A stretch of 64,000 bases of DNA from Modicisalibacter muralis (GTDB lineage Bacteria; Pseudomonadota; Gammaproteobacteria; Pseudomonadales; Halomonadaceae), in assembly GCF_900102945.1 (NCBI RefSeq), contig NZ_FNGI01000001.1:558001-622000 (forward strand), in the 5' to 3' direction. Under the pieces are notes generated by a model, which had not been told where the DNA came from, made no database searches, and was given only the letters and a program-made list of their open reading frames with translations. Shown piece after piece: positions 36,127-44,116 of this stretch; position 1 is the stretch's first letter; every line of letters begins with the position of its first letter. A program made the translations under genes and the position numbers.

Positions 36127-36563
36127 AACCAACGGCAATGAACCTGGTAGGGCAGATAGTCGTCGGCGGGTTGGCGCTGATGGCTTTATTGGCCACGGCT
36201 TCGCCCCAGGCATTCGCCGCGCCCGGTAGCTGGGTGGGCGATGCCGATAGCGTGCGCTTGTTCACGCCGGGTCGCGCGGTGGAATCGACGCTACTGACGC
36301 CACCGCCCGAGTTGGCCGATGGCGCGCATATCCGGACCCTGCGCTGGCGCTTCACGGCGCCTTCCGGGCCGCTGCGTCCCGAAGCCTGGCTGTGTCATCC
36401 GCGTCGCTGCATCATGCTATCGACGCCGAGCGGGCAGAGCCAGGCATTGGCCGGTCTGAGCGCCGATGCCCCGCTGACATTCCGCTTTCGCTTGCCGGCC
36501 TCGGCTCGTTCCACCCAGCCGTTACGCATCGAAGGCTTGCAGGTGATCGTCGATTACGACTGA
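36123..36563 (+). CDS. flhE: Periplasmic flagellar protein FlhE
   Basis: A 146-residue secreted protein. A signal peptide spans about residues 1-33 (MNLVGQIVVGGLALMALLATASPQAFAA). The mature region starts PGSWVGDADSVRLF and contains RTLRWRFTAPSGPLRPEAWLCHPRRCIML with a Cys pair, then PLTFRFRLPASA and ending QVIVDYD, which matches the FlhE fold. In enterobacteria FlhE sits after flhA and acts as a periplasmic chaperone or export-gate plug that limits proton leak. A longer frame starts upstream inside the neighbouring gene; the ATG overlapping that gene's stop is chosen. Confidence 0.85.
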   Translation: MKPTAMNLVGQIVVGGLALMALLATASPQAFAAPGSWVGDADSVRLFTPGRAVESTLLTPPPELADGAHIRTLRWRFTAPSGPLRPEAWLCHPRRCIMLSTPSGQSQALAGLSADAPLTFRFRLPASARSTQPLRIEGLQVIVDYD

Positions 36564-36619
36564 GTAAGATAGCCATGTTAAGGGGCAAAAAGCCCGCTGC
36601 TTGCTGGGGTATTCAGCGT

Positions 36620-36646
36620 TTAACGAGTGCGGCGACAGGGCGATAA
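36620..36646 (+). promoter_or_regulatory. Probable sigma-28 promoter for fliA (autoregulation)
   Basis: TTAA (36620-36623), 15 bases, GGCGATAA (36639-36646); one mismatch in each element against the FliA consensus. It lies 67 bases before fliA. A weaker overlap at 36691-36698 (TCCGATAG) lacks a -35. Confidence 0.6.
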
Positions 36647-36656
36647 TGCCAATATC

Positions 36657-36691
36657 GACAGTGCTCCGGCCAAGAGCCGGACTGTCACTTT
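36657..36691 (+). terminator. Stem-loop in the fliA leader or end of flhE
   Basis: GACAGT and CCGGC pair with GCCGGACTGTC (36676-36686) with a 3-base bulge; ACTTT follows. If transcription starts near 36653, this stem-loop lies at the very 5' end of fliA mRNA. It could also act as a partial terminator for flhE. Confidence 0.45.
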
Positions 36692-36713
36692 CCGATAGGT
36701 TCGAGGCGAGTGG

Positions 36714-37412
36714 ATGTACACGGCACAGGGTAAGATCGATCAACAAGCATTACTCAACCAGTACCTGCCCGTGGTTCGTCGCCAGGCGTTGGCTCTGCAG
36801 GTCAGGCTTCCCGCCAGTGTCGATCTCGATGACCTGATTCAAGCCGGCATGGTGGGGCTGCTGGATGCACTGGGGCGCTATGACTCGACTCAGGGGGCGA
36901 GCTTCACGACTTATGCCAGTCAGCGCATTCGTGGCTCGATGATCGACGAACTGCGCAGCCGCGACTGGGCGCCGCGCAGTGTCAGGCGCAACGCTCGCGA
37001 GATCGAAGAAACCATACGTCGCCTCGATCAGCAGTTCGGGCGTCCCGCGGAGGAGCGCGAGGTAGCCAAGGCGCTGTCGCTGAGCCTGGAAGAATACCGC
37101 CAGCGCCTGGCCGACAGCAACGGCGGCAACCTGCTGGGGTATGAGGATATCGTCGCCGAGGGCAACGAACCCCATGCCAGCGCTGGTGCACCGCCTTCGC
37201 CCTTTGACGCCCTGGTCAGTGGCGACCAGCGTCAGCGATTGGTGGCGGCTATCGAGCAGTTGCCCGAACGCGAGAAACTGCTGCTGGGCCTTTATTATCA
37301 GGAAGAGCTCAACCTCAAGGAAATCGGCGCGGTGCTCGGTGTCAGCGAGTCGCGAGTCTGCCAGTTGCATAGTCAGGCGGTGGCGAGACTGCGCGCCAAA
37401 CTGGTCGAGTAG
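36714..37412 (+). CDS. fliA: Flagellar sigma factor FliA (sigma-28)
   Basis: A 232-residue sigma factor for late flagellar and chemotaxis genes. Region 2 (LALQVRLPASVDLDDLIQAGMVGLLDALGRYD...GASFTTYASQRIRGSMIDELRSRDWAPRSVRRN), region 3 (EREVAKALSLSLEEYRQRLAD) and region 4 (LPEREKLLLGLYYQEELNLKEIGAVLGVSESRVCQLHSQAVARLR) are all present. It is the last gene of the flagellar block and likely activates the sigma-28 promoters found before fliD, motA, the 21017 receptor gene and itself. A bidirectional terminator follows. Confidence 0.96.
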   Translation: MYTAQGKIDQQALLNQYLPVVRRQALALQVRLPASVDLDDLIQAGMVGLLDALGRYDSTQGASFTTYASQRIRGSMIDELRSRDWAPRSVRRNAREIEETIRRLDQQFGRPAEEREVAKALSLSLEEYRQRLADSNGGNLLGYEDIVAEGNEPHASAGAPPSPFDALVSGDQRQRLVAAIEQLPEREKLLLGLYYQEELNLKEIGAVLGVSESRVCQLHSQAVARLRAKLVE

Positions 37413-37453
37413 TTTTCTGGCGCCAGCCGAGTTAAATCTCTGATCTCATAGCG

Positions 37454-37487
37454 AAGCAGCCCCGGGAGCGTTTCCCAGGGCTGCTTT
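37454..37487. terminator. Bidirectional terminator between fliA and rhlE
   Basis: AAGCAGCCC (37454-37462) pairs with GGGCTGCTT (37478-37486), with an inner GGGA/TCCC stem. Runs of T on the plus side and of A on the minus side suit both convergent genes. Confidence 0.75.
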
Positions 37488-37517
37488 CGTTGCTGCTCAC
37501 GTTAATGCCGAGCGAAC

Positions 37518-38852
37518 TCAGGCTTGACGACGTCGTGTGCGCCGCCGCCGCGCCGTGTCACCGCTCTCGTCACGTTTGGCAGCATTGCGCCCTGCGTTAC
37601 CGCGCTCGCCGCCACTACGATTGGCCGATGGGGAACCGTTGCGTCGCGAAGGCGCGCCGTTGCCACCACGCCCGCCACCACCGCGCCGGCCATTCTCGAT
37701 CGGTTCCGGCTTGGCGTTGGGGTCGGGCTCGAAACCCGGCTCGATGTGCTTGGGCAGGTCGCGCTTGATCAGCCTTTCGATGTTGCGCAGCAGGCCATGT
37801 TCATCGACGCAGACCAGCGAAACCGCTCGGCCTTCACTGCCGGCACGCCCGGTGCGGCCGATGCGGTGAACGTAATCCTCGGCCACGTTGGGCAACTCGA
37901 AATTGACGACATGCGGCAGTTCGCTGATATCGAGGCCGCGCGCGGCGATATCGGTGGCCACCAGCACTTGCAGGCTGCCGTCCTTGAAGGAGGAGAGCGC
38001 GCGGGTACGCGCCGATTGGCTCTTGTTGCCATGGATCGCCATGGCCGGAATGTCCTGTTTGCCGAGCTGCTCGGCGAGGCGATTGGCGCCATGCTTGGTA
38101 CGCGTGAAAACCAGCACCTGATACCACTGGTGGCGTTGAATCAAATGCGCCAGTAACTCGCGCTTCTGCTCGCGATCGACGCGGTAAATGGCTTGATCGA
38201 CGCTCTCGGCGGTGGTGTTGCGCCGGGCGACTTCGATCAGCGTGGGGTCGTCCAGTAGCTTGCCGGCCAGTTGCTGGATCTCGTCGGAGAAGGTCGCCGA
38301 GAACAGCAGGTTCTGGCGCTTGGCCGGCAGCAGGCGTAGCAGCTTCTTGATGTCGTGGATGAAGCCCATGTCGAGCATGCGATCGGCTTCATCGAGCACC
38401 AGCGTTTCGACTCGTGACAGATCGATGTGGCGCTGTTGATGCAAATCGAGCAGGCGCCCCGGCGTGGCGACGAGCACGTCGAGGCCCGGGCGGATGGCAT
38501 CGATCTGCGGTTGGGCACCGACGCCACCGAAAATCACATGCGAGCGCAATTTAAGATAGCGCCCATAAGTGGCGACGCTTTCGCCGACCTGGGCCGCCAA
38601 TTCTCGCGTCGGGGTGAGCACCAGGGCGCGAATGCGGCGGGCTTGCGGGCGTGGGCCATCGGCCAGGCGCTGCAACAGCGGCAGGGTGAAACCGGCGGTC
38701 TTGCCGGTGCCGGTCTGGGCGCTCGCCAATAGATCGCCGCCTTTGAGAACGGCGGGTATGGCCTTGAGCTGTATCGGTGTGGGAATGGTATAGCCTTGTT
38801 CTTCGACCGCGCGCAGTAGTTCGCCGCGCAAGCCAAGTTCGGAAAAGCTCAT
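37518..38852 (-). CDS. rhlE: DEAD-box RNA helicase, RhlE type
   Basis: A 444-residue ATP-dependent RNA helicase. Motifs in order: the Q motif region [10 protein letters not shown], Walker [30 protein letters not shown] in [18 protein letters not shown], then the second domain with [14 protein letters not shown] and [10 protein letters not shown]. The C-terminal 70 residues are rich in Gly and Arg (RGG-like), typical of the RNA-binding tail. The frame extends 60 codons upstream, but conservation begins at MSFSELGL (ATG 38852). It probably helps in ribosome assembly or cold adaptation, by family analogy. Confidence 0.93.
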   Translation of the reverse strand: MSFSELGLRGELLRAVEEQGYTIPTPIQLKAIPAVLKGGDLLASAQTGTGKTAGFTLPLLQRLADGPRPQARRIRALVLTPTRELAAQVGESVATYGRYLKLRSHVIFGGVGAQPQIDAIRPGLDVLVATPGRLLDLHQQRHIDLSRVETLVLDEADRMLDMGFIHDIKKLLRLLPAKRQNLLFSATFSDEIQQLAGKLLDDPTLIEVARRNTTAESVDQAIYRVDREQKRELLAHLIQRHQWYQVLVFTRTKHGANRLAEQLGKQDIPAMAIHGNKSQSARTRALSSFKDGSLQVLVATDIAARGLDISELPHVVNFELPNVAEDYVHRIGRTGRAGSEGRAVSLVCVDEHGLLRNIERLIKRDLPKHIEPGFEPDPNAKPEPIENGRRGGGGRGGNGAPSRRNGSPSANRSGGERGNAGRNAAKRDESGDTARRRRTRRRQA

Positions 38853-39047
38853 GCAAACTCCGGATGAAACGCATCCGCCAAGCGCCCATGATAGAAGGAG
38901 GCGCCGGTCCCGGGCCAATGCGTGGGGAAAATCGGGGTGACAGAGAGACCGCGACAGAGGGACGAAGGTGTCGCGCGACGCATCATGCCAGAAAGCATTG
39001 CGCGATGCACCTTTCGTCGTAGTTTTTGCCAATGAGTATCGGCAGTT

Positions 39048-39620
39048 TTACCGCAACGCCTCGATGCGCTCGGCCATGGCGTCGGCGACCTGGTCCCAGC
39101 TACGCCCCAATGCCCTGACCAGCGCGGGGTAGCCATCGCTTTCGAGCGCGACCGTGGCTTGAAACGGCTCGAAAGCGAGCAATTCGCCATCGACGCTGTG
39201 TAGTTGCCAGCGCCCGCCGGCGACGGCCATGCCGTCATAGCGACCCTGAAATTGATCGACCTCGACCCGCAGGCTGAGCGCATCGGCATTGCTGGCGGTG
39301 CCTAGCACACGGGTATCGGGAAGCCGATTGGTGAGGCGCTGGCGCAGCCCCCGGGTGAGCTGGCGTTCGAGATCCTCGGCCCACAGATGCGAATTGGCTT
39401 GATGCAACAGGATATCGCTGCGTTGTAGCACGATTCCTTCGCTATCCAGAAAGCTCGCCAGTTCCAGTGAATCCAGCACCAGCGTGTGGCTGGCCGCGAC
39501 ACTCTCTTCGGACACCGGCGGCGATGGCAGCGTATAGCGAAGGGTCGACGAGGGGCTGCCGGCACAGCCGGCCAGCCATAACAACAACAGCAACGGGAAC
39601 AATAAGCGTGTCGGTCTCAT
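39048..39620 (-). CDS. pqiC: PqiC outer-membrane-associated lipoprotein
   Basis: A 190-residue lipoprotein of the PqiC/YmbA family (ABC-type transport auxiliary component). A signal peptide with the lipobox LAGC puts the lipidated Cys at residue 18. Following residues read GSPSSTLRYTLPSPP, a usual opening of this family. DRQLTRGLRQRLTNRL-like, ADALSLRVEVDQFQGRYDG and VGWQLH-like strands also fit. It forms the PqiABC trans-envelope lipid-transport complex. Start at ATG 39620 with AGAGG; a longer frame is less probable. It is 59 bases after pqiB. Confidence 0.88.
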   Translation of the reverse strand: MRPTRLLFPLLLLLWLAGCAGSPSSTLRYTLPSPPVSEESVAASHTLVLDSLELASFLDSEGIVLQRSDILLHQANSHLWAEDLERQLTRGLRQRLTNRLPDTRVLGTASNADALSLRVEVDQFQGRYDGMAVAGGRWQLHSVDGELLAFEPFQATVALESDGYPALVRALGRSWDQVADAMAERIEALR

Positions 39621-39679
39621 TATTACCTCTCTGCGCTTCATTCCGTTCGACGATTTATTCAGCGATTCCTGAAAGCGCC

Positions 39680-41332
39680 TCATTGGCTAGGTGCCCTGGG
39701 CACGGGGTCGGGGTTATCGGGCTGATCGAAAATCAGCGCGTTGGGGTTCTCACGCAGCGTGCGAGCGACCGGCTGCAAGTCGCGCAGTAGCGCTTCCAGA
39801 CTCTCCAGGGTGCCGGTCAACTCGTCATACGCTGACGAACCGGGCGACACGCCCTGCAATGTCTGTTGCAACTCGCGTAGCGAGGCGTTGATGTTGTCGG
39901 GTATTTGCTGGATGGACGGGTCCGAGAGCAGCGCATGCAGCGACTCGGCCGTGGCGCGAACCTCCTCGAGCGTGGCCTCGGAGGTGGCCAGGTTCCGGTC
40001 GAGCTTGTCGAAGATCGGTTCTATCTCCAGGCCGTTGAGTTTGTCGAGCAGGTTGGAGACCTTCTGCTCGATCTGCGCGAAGCCGGTCGATACGGTCGGG
40101 AACACGGGGCGGTTCTCGAAGGTTTCGGGTGTGTATTCCTCGACGTCGTCGCGGAAGTTCAGGTCGACGAACAGCGCGCCGGTCAGCAAATTGCCGGACT
40201 CGAGCGATGCGCGCAGGCCGTAATCGGTGAACATCTTCTTGAAGCGTTCGCGCCACTCGTTCAGATCGATGGGCTGGCCACCGTTGTTTACGTTACCCAA
40301 GCGCTGCGGTTCGATACGAATCAGCACGGGAATCGCGAATTGCTGGCGTGTATCGGGCTGTGGCGCGGTAAAGTGCCAGGGTACGCTGGCCACGGTACCG
40401 ACGCGTACGCCGCGATACTCCACGGGGGCGCCGCTCGACAGCCCGCGCACGGTGTCGTCGATCAGCAGGACATACTCCAGGTAGCGATTGAACGTGCCTT
40501 GCAGGGCACTCTCGGCATCGGCATAGAGCGTGTAGGTTGTCTCGGGCTCGGCTGGCGCGCCCATCGGTATGTCTTCGGGGATGCCGAAGGTGACGCCACC
40601 GCCGAGCAGCGTCTCGATCGATTCGATGTTGACGTTGAAGCCCTGGGCGTCGAGGCTCAGGTTGATTCCCGAAGCCGTCCAGAAGCGGGTGTTCTCGGTA
40701 ATCAGCACATCATAGGGTGCCTCGATGAATAGCCGGTGACGCATCTCGCGCTCCTTGGGGTCGAAAGTTGCATCTTCGACCCGCCCCACGGTAAACCCCT
40801 GGTAGGTGATGGGGTCGCCGACACGTAGCGAGTTGCCGATCTGGCTGACCAGATTGATGCGGATGCCTTCGGCGCCGGGCGGAGCCACCGGCGGATTCTC
40901 GAGCACCTGAAAATGGTATTGGGGTTCGTCGCTGCGGCCCGGTTGCAGCTGGATATAGGCACCCGACAGCACGGTGCCGAGACCGCTGATACCTTCGCGG
41001 CCGATGCGCGGCTTGACCACCCAGAAGTTGCTGCCCTCGTTGAGCATGCGCTCGGCGTCTTGGCTCATGCGCGCGGTAATGACGGTATGACTCAGGTCAT
41101 CGGAGAGGCGTACGCTTTCCACGCGGCCGACTTCGACGTTGCGTGTCTTGATCAGCGTCTTGCCGGCCTCGATGCCCTCGGCGCTGGGCATTTCCAGGGT
41201 GATCAGCGGGCCGCGTTGGGCATAGTTGTCGTAAACCAGCCACAGGCCGATCACTATGGCCACTAGCGGTACGATCCAGACCGGGGAGAGGCGCGATTGC
41301 ACGCGACGTTGGGCGCGATGCTCATCAGACAT
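39680..41332 (-). CDS. pqiB: PqiB, multi-MCE-domain periplasmic protein
   Basis: A 550-residue inner-membrane-anchored periplasmic protein. An N-terminal membrane span (about 17-35, SPVWIVPLVAIVIGLWLVY) precedes three MCE/MlaD domains: GIEAGKTLIKTRNVEVGRVESVRLS (about 53-78), LRVGDPITYQGFTVGRVEDATF (about 165-187) and LSSGAPVEYRGVRVGTVASVPW (about 290-312). The C-terminal region is helical. It probably forms a lipid conduit across the periplasm by analogy with E. coli PqiB. Its start overlaps the pqiA end by 8 bases. Confidence 0.94.
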   Translation of the reverse strand: MSDEHRAQRRVQSRLSPVWIVPLVAIVIGLWLVYDNYAQRGPLITLEMPSAEGIEAGKTLIKTRNVEVGRVESVRLSDDLSHTVITARMSQDAERMLNEGSNFWVVKPRIGREGISGLGTVLSGAYIQLQPGRSDEPQYHFQVLENPPVAPPGAEGIRINLVSQIGNSLRVGDPITYQGFTVGRVEDATFDPKEREMRHRLFIEAPYDVLITENTRFWTASGINLSLDAQGFNVNIESIETLLGGGVTFGIPEDIPMGAPAEPETTYTLYADAESALQGTFNRYLEYVLLIDDTVRGLSSGAPVEYRGVRVGTVASVPWHFTAPQPDTRQQFAIPVLIRIEPQRLGNVNNGGQPIDLNEWRERFKKMFTDYGLRASLESGNLLTGALFVDLNFRDDVEEYTPETFENRPVFPTVSTGFAQIEQKVSNLLDKLNGLEIEPIFDKLDRNLATSEATLEEVRATAESLHALLSDPSIQQIPDNINASLRELQQTLQGVSPGSSAYDELTGTLESLEALLRDLQPVARTLRENPNALIFDQPDNPDPVPRAPSQ

Positions 41333-42659
41333 GATGGGCTTCCTTGACAGGCGAAGAAGGTTTCCACAACAAGCGGGGATCGAACGTGAACGCGGCGAGC
41401 ATGGTCAGCACTACCACGCCTGCGAAGGGCAGCGCGGCGGGACCAGGACTGACCGACATCAGCGCGCCGGCACGAATCAACGCGGCCAGGATCGCCACCA
41501 CGAAGATATCGACCATCGACCAGCGGCCGATGAATTCGGTCAGGTGATACAGGCGCGTGCGGATGGTGGAGTGATACCCGGCGCTGCGTTTGGCCGCGAT
41601 GCATAGCCAACCGAGAGCGAGCAACTTGCCTACCGGAACCAGAATGCTGGCGATGAAAATCACCGTGGCCACAGGGTAGGAGCCGATCTGCCACAATTGC
41701 ACGACGCCGCCGATGATGGTCGAGGGGGAGCTGTTGCCGAGTTTGGTGGTGATCATGATCGGGTAAAGGTTGGCCGGTAGATACAGCAAGGCGGCGGCGA
41801 ACAAGAGCGCCCAGGTGCGCTGCAGACTATGTGGCAAGCGGTCGTGCAGGCGTTCACCGCAGCGTCGGCAGCGGGGCTTGCGGGTATCGAGGCGGTTGAC
41901 CAATCCGCAGGTGGGACAACCGCTTAGCCCCTGTTCGGCGGCGGTGGTTCCGGTGTGGCTGTTCTCCGGCGCGAGCGGCTCACCGACCAGCGAGAACCAC
42001 ATCCAGTCGCTGTCGATGGTTTGCGTGGTTGCCAGCAGCAACACGGCGAAAGCACAGAACGACCAGAACGAGATACCGAGAGAGATTTCGGCCAGTCCGG
42101 CAATCTTGATCAGGCTGACCAGCGCGCCAATGATGAACACATCGGTCATCATCCACGGATGAAGATGGCTGAGTGAGCGCGCGATGTCGCGGCTGGCTGG
42201 CAATGGCGAGCCCCTTAGCAGGCCGATTTGCAGCCATATCACCCCGAGCAGGTAGAGCGCCGGCAGCACCATGATGGTCAAGGCCACGACGATCGCCACC
42301 GGCAACTGATCGAAGCGGATCAACCCGGTCGCGGTCTGGGCAAGCTCGATACGGTTTTCGATGCCGCTGTAGCCGAAGCCGACGAAGGGAAAACCTGCGG
42401 CGATCCCCAGCGCGACGAGTGCCGCCAAGGCCAACGCCAGGCTGCGCTGGGCCGGTTTGTAGTGACGTTGCGCCAGGGTATGGCCGCAACGCGGGCAATC
42501 GGCCTTGTGTCCCGCGCGTAGCGGCGGCAACGCCACCAGCCAGTCGCACTCATGGCAGGCACGCAATCGCCGCCGTGAGCGTGGAACATGCCCTTGATGA
42601 GCGGGCGGTGTGACATCGTCTTGTGCAGACGATAGCGTCGGCACTTGGCTATCGGTCAC
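41325..42659 (-). CDS. pqiA: PqiA inner-membrane protein
   Basis: A 444-residue protein with eight or so membrane segments and two halves. Each half begins with a zinc-ribbon-like Cys pattern: CHECDWLVALPPLRAGHKADCPRCGHTL (about 35-62) and CPTCGLVNRLDTRKPRCRRCGERL (about 226-249). This is the PqiA build. With PqiB and PqiC it belongs to the lipid-transport system that was named for paraquat induction. I found no clear SoxRS-type box upstream. It heads pqiABC. Confidence 0.94.
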   Translation of the reverse strand: MTDSQVPTLSSAQDDVTPPAHQGHVPRSRRRLRACHECDWLVALPPLRAGHKADCPRCGHTLAQRHYKPAQRSLALALAALVALGIAAGFPFVGFGYSGIENRIELAQTATGLIRFDQLPVAIVVALTIMVLPALYLLGVIWLQIGLLRGSPLPASRDIARSLSHLHPWMMTDVFIIGALVSLIKIAGLAEISLGISFWSFCAFAVLLLATTQTIDSDWMWFSLVGEPLAPENSHTGTTAAEQGLSGCPTCGLVNRLDTRKPRCRRCGERLHDRLPHSLQRTWALLFAAALLYLPANLYPIMITTKLGNSSPSTIIGGVVQLWQIGSYPVATVIFIASILVPVGKLLALGWLCIAAKRSAGYHSTIRTRLYHLTEFIGRWSMVDIFVVAILAALIRAGALMSVSPGPAALPFAGVVVLTMLAAFTFDPRLLWKPSSPVKEAHHV

Positions 42660-42793
42660 CCGGGTTTTCCTGTCATTTCGAAAACTGCCTTCAACAATTG
42701 GTTACCGGCCAGTGTAGCGCGATTGTCACGGGGATCGAACAGTGTTCCCTAAGGTCCGCCCCGAGCATGATAAAACATTCATCAGTGGATGTA

Positions 42794-42807
42794 TTCGGCG
42801 CGCCGAA
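42794..42807. repeat. 14-bp perfect palindrome between pqiA and the antiporter gene
   Basis: TTCGGCGCGCCGAA is perfectly self-complementary and lies in the 246-base divergent region. It is GC-rich and could be an operator or simply a chance hairpin. Confidence 0.3.
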
Positions 42808-42905
42808 CTTGGTAACTGGCCCGTCACTGGCGAGTCGGGCATCATGCTCGCCATCTCGCCGCCTATCGAAGACATTTCTTTCATCCGCATCAAGAGGAGT
42901 TTTGC

Positions 42906-43886
42906 GTGCTACTCGCTATTGCCGCCATCGTCGTGGGTTTGATCCTGCTGGTCTGGAGTGCCGATCGTTTCGTCGACGGGGCTGCCGCCACGGCGCAACA
43001 CTTGGGCCTGCCATCACTGTTGATCGGCATGCTGGTCATTGGTTTCGGAACCTCGGCGCCAGAGTTGCTGGTCTCGGCACTGGCCTCCTGGCAGGGCAAC
43101 CCCGGCTTGGCAGTCGGCAACGCCTATGGTTCGAACATCACCAACATCGGCATGATTCTCGGTGTCGTTGCTTTGCTGAGCCCGCTGGCGGTTCACTCTC
43201 AGGTCATCCGCCAGGAGTTGCCCCTGTTGGGCGCGGCGACGCTCATCTCAGCCTGGTTGCTGTTCGATGGCGAGATTTCGCGTCTCGATGCCGGACTATT
43301 GGTGCTGTTGCTGGCGATCACCATGGCCTTGAGTATTTGGCGCGCACGTAAGAGCAGCGGCGATGTGCTGGGTTTGGAAACCGAGGAGAGCATGGCCTCT
43401 CACCCCATGACCCTGAAAACGGCGTTGACTTGGACGTTGATTGGCTTGGCGGTACTGCTGGTCAGCTCACGCATGCTGGTCTGGGGGGCGGTGGATATCG
43501 CTCAGGCCTTCGGTGTCAGCGATCTGATCATCGGCCTGACCGTGGTCGCCATCGGCACCTCACTGCCCGAGTTGGCCTCGTCGATCAGTGCGGTACGCAA
43601 GAACGAGCATGACCTGGTACTGGGCAATATCGTCGGCTCCAACCTGTTCAATACGCTAGCGGTCGTCGGACTGGCCGGCCTGATTGGCCCCATTGATACG
43701 GGCAGCGAGGTGTTGACCCGCGACTGGCCGGTGATGGCCGCACTGACGCTGGCGGTGATGGTGTTCGGCATCGGCCTGCGCGGTCAGGGGCGCATCAACC
43801 GTCTCGAAGGCGGTGCGCTGCTGCTTGCCTATCTCGCCTACACCGGCTACCTGATTTATACCGTGATACAAACCAGCGGCGGCTAA
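42906..43886 (+). CDS. Calcium/sodium antiporter (CaCA family, YrbG-like)
   Basis: A 326-residue inner-membrane exchanger with about ten membrane segments and the two inverted alpha-repeats of the CaCA superfamily. They are GFGTSAPELLVSALASWQGNPGLAVGNAYGSNITNIGMILG (about 45-85) and AIGTSLPELASSISAVRKNEHDLVLGNIVGSNLFNTLAVVG (about 215-255). The glutamates and asparagines that bind the ions are present. A GAGGAG site precedes the GTG start; the first codons read LLAIAAIVVGL. It is divergent from pqiA. Confidence 0.93.
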   Translation: MLLAIAAIVVGLILLVWSADRFVDGAAATAQHLGLPSLLIGMLVIGFGTSAPELLVSALASWQGNPGLAVGNAYGSNITNIGMILGVVALLSPLAVHSQVIRQELPLLGAATLISAWLLFDGEISRLDAGLLVLLLAITMALSIWRARKSSGDVLGLETEESMASHPMTLKTALTWTLIGLAVLLVSSRMLVWGAVDIAQAFGVSDLIIGLTVVAIGTSLPELASSISAVRKNEHDLVLGNIVGSNLFNTLAVVGLAGLIGPIDTGSEVLTRDWPVMAALTLAVMVFGIGLRGQGRINRLEGGALLLAYLAYTGYLIYTVIQTSGG

Positions 43887-43921
43887 GTCCGTCCGGCTCG
43901 CTCGTCCACTGCGGTAAGTGA

Positions 43922-43944
43922 CCGGCGCTTGGTCAAGGCGCCGG
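43922..43944 (+). terminator. Weak hairpin after the antiporter gene
   Basis: CCGGCGC (43922-43928) pairs with GCGCCGG (43938-43944) with a 9-base loop and no T-run. A longer imperfect hairpin follows near 43961-44000. Confidence 0.4.
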
Positions 43945-44116
43945 CTGCGGCAACACGACACACGGCAAGCACGAGGACATTCTTCTGCTTGCGTGTCGAG
44001 ATGCGTAGGATAGACATCGCCACCGCCGAAAGGTCGAGCGACGATGCCAGGGTGACTCAGGAAGCCCGCACCGACGGCGACCCTTGAGCTACCGTTGGAC
44101 TTTCAAGGAGCCATTC

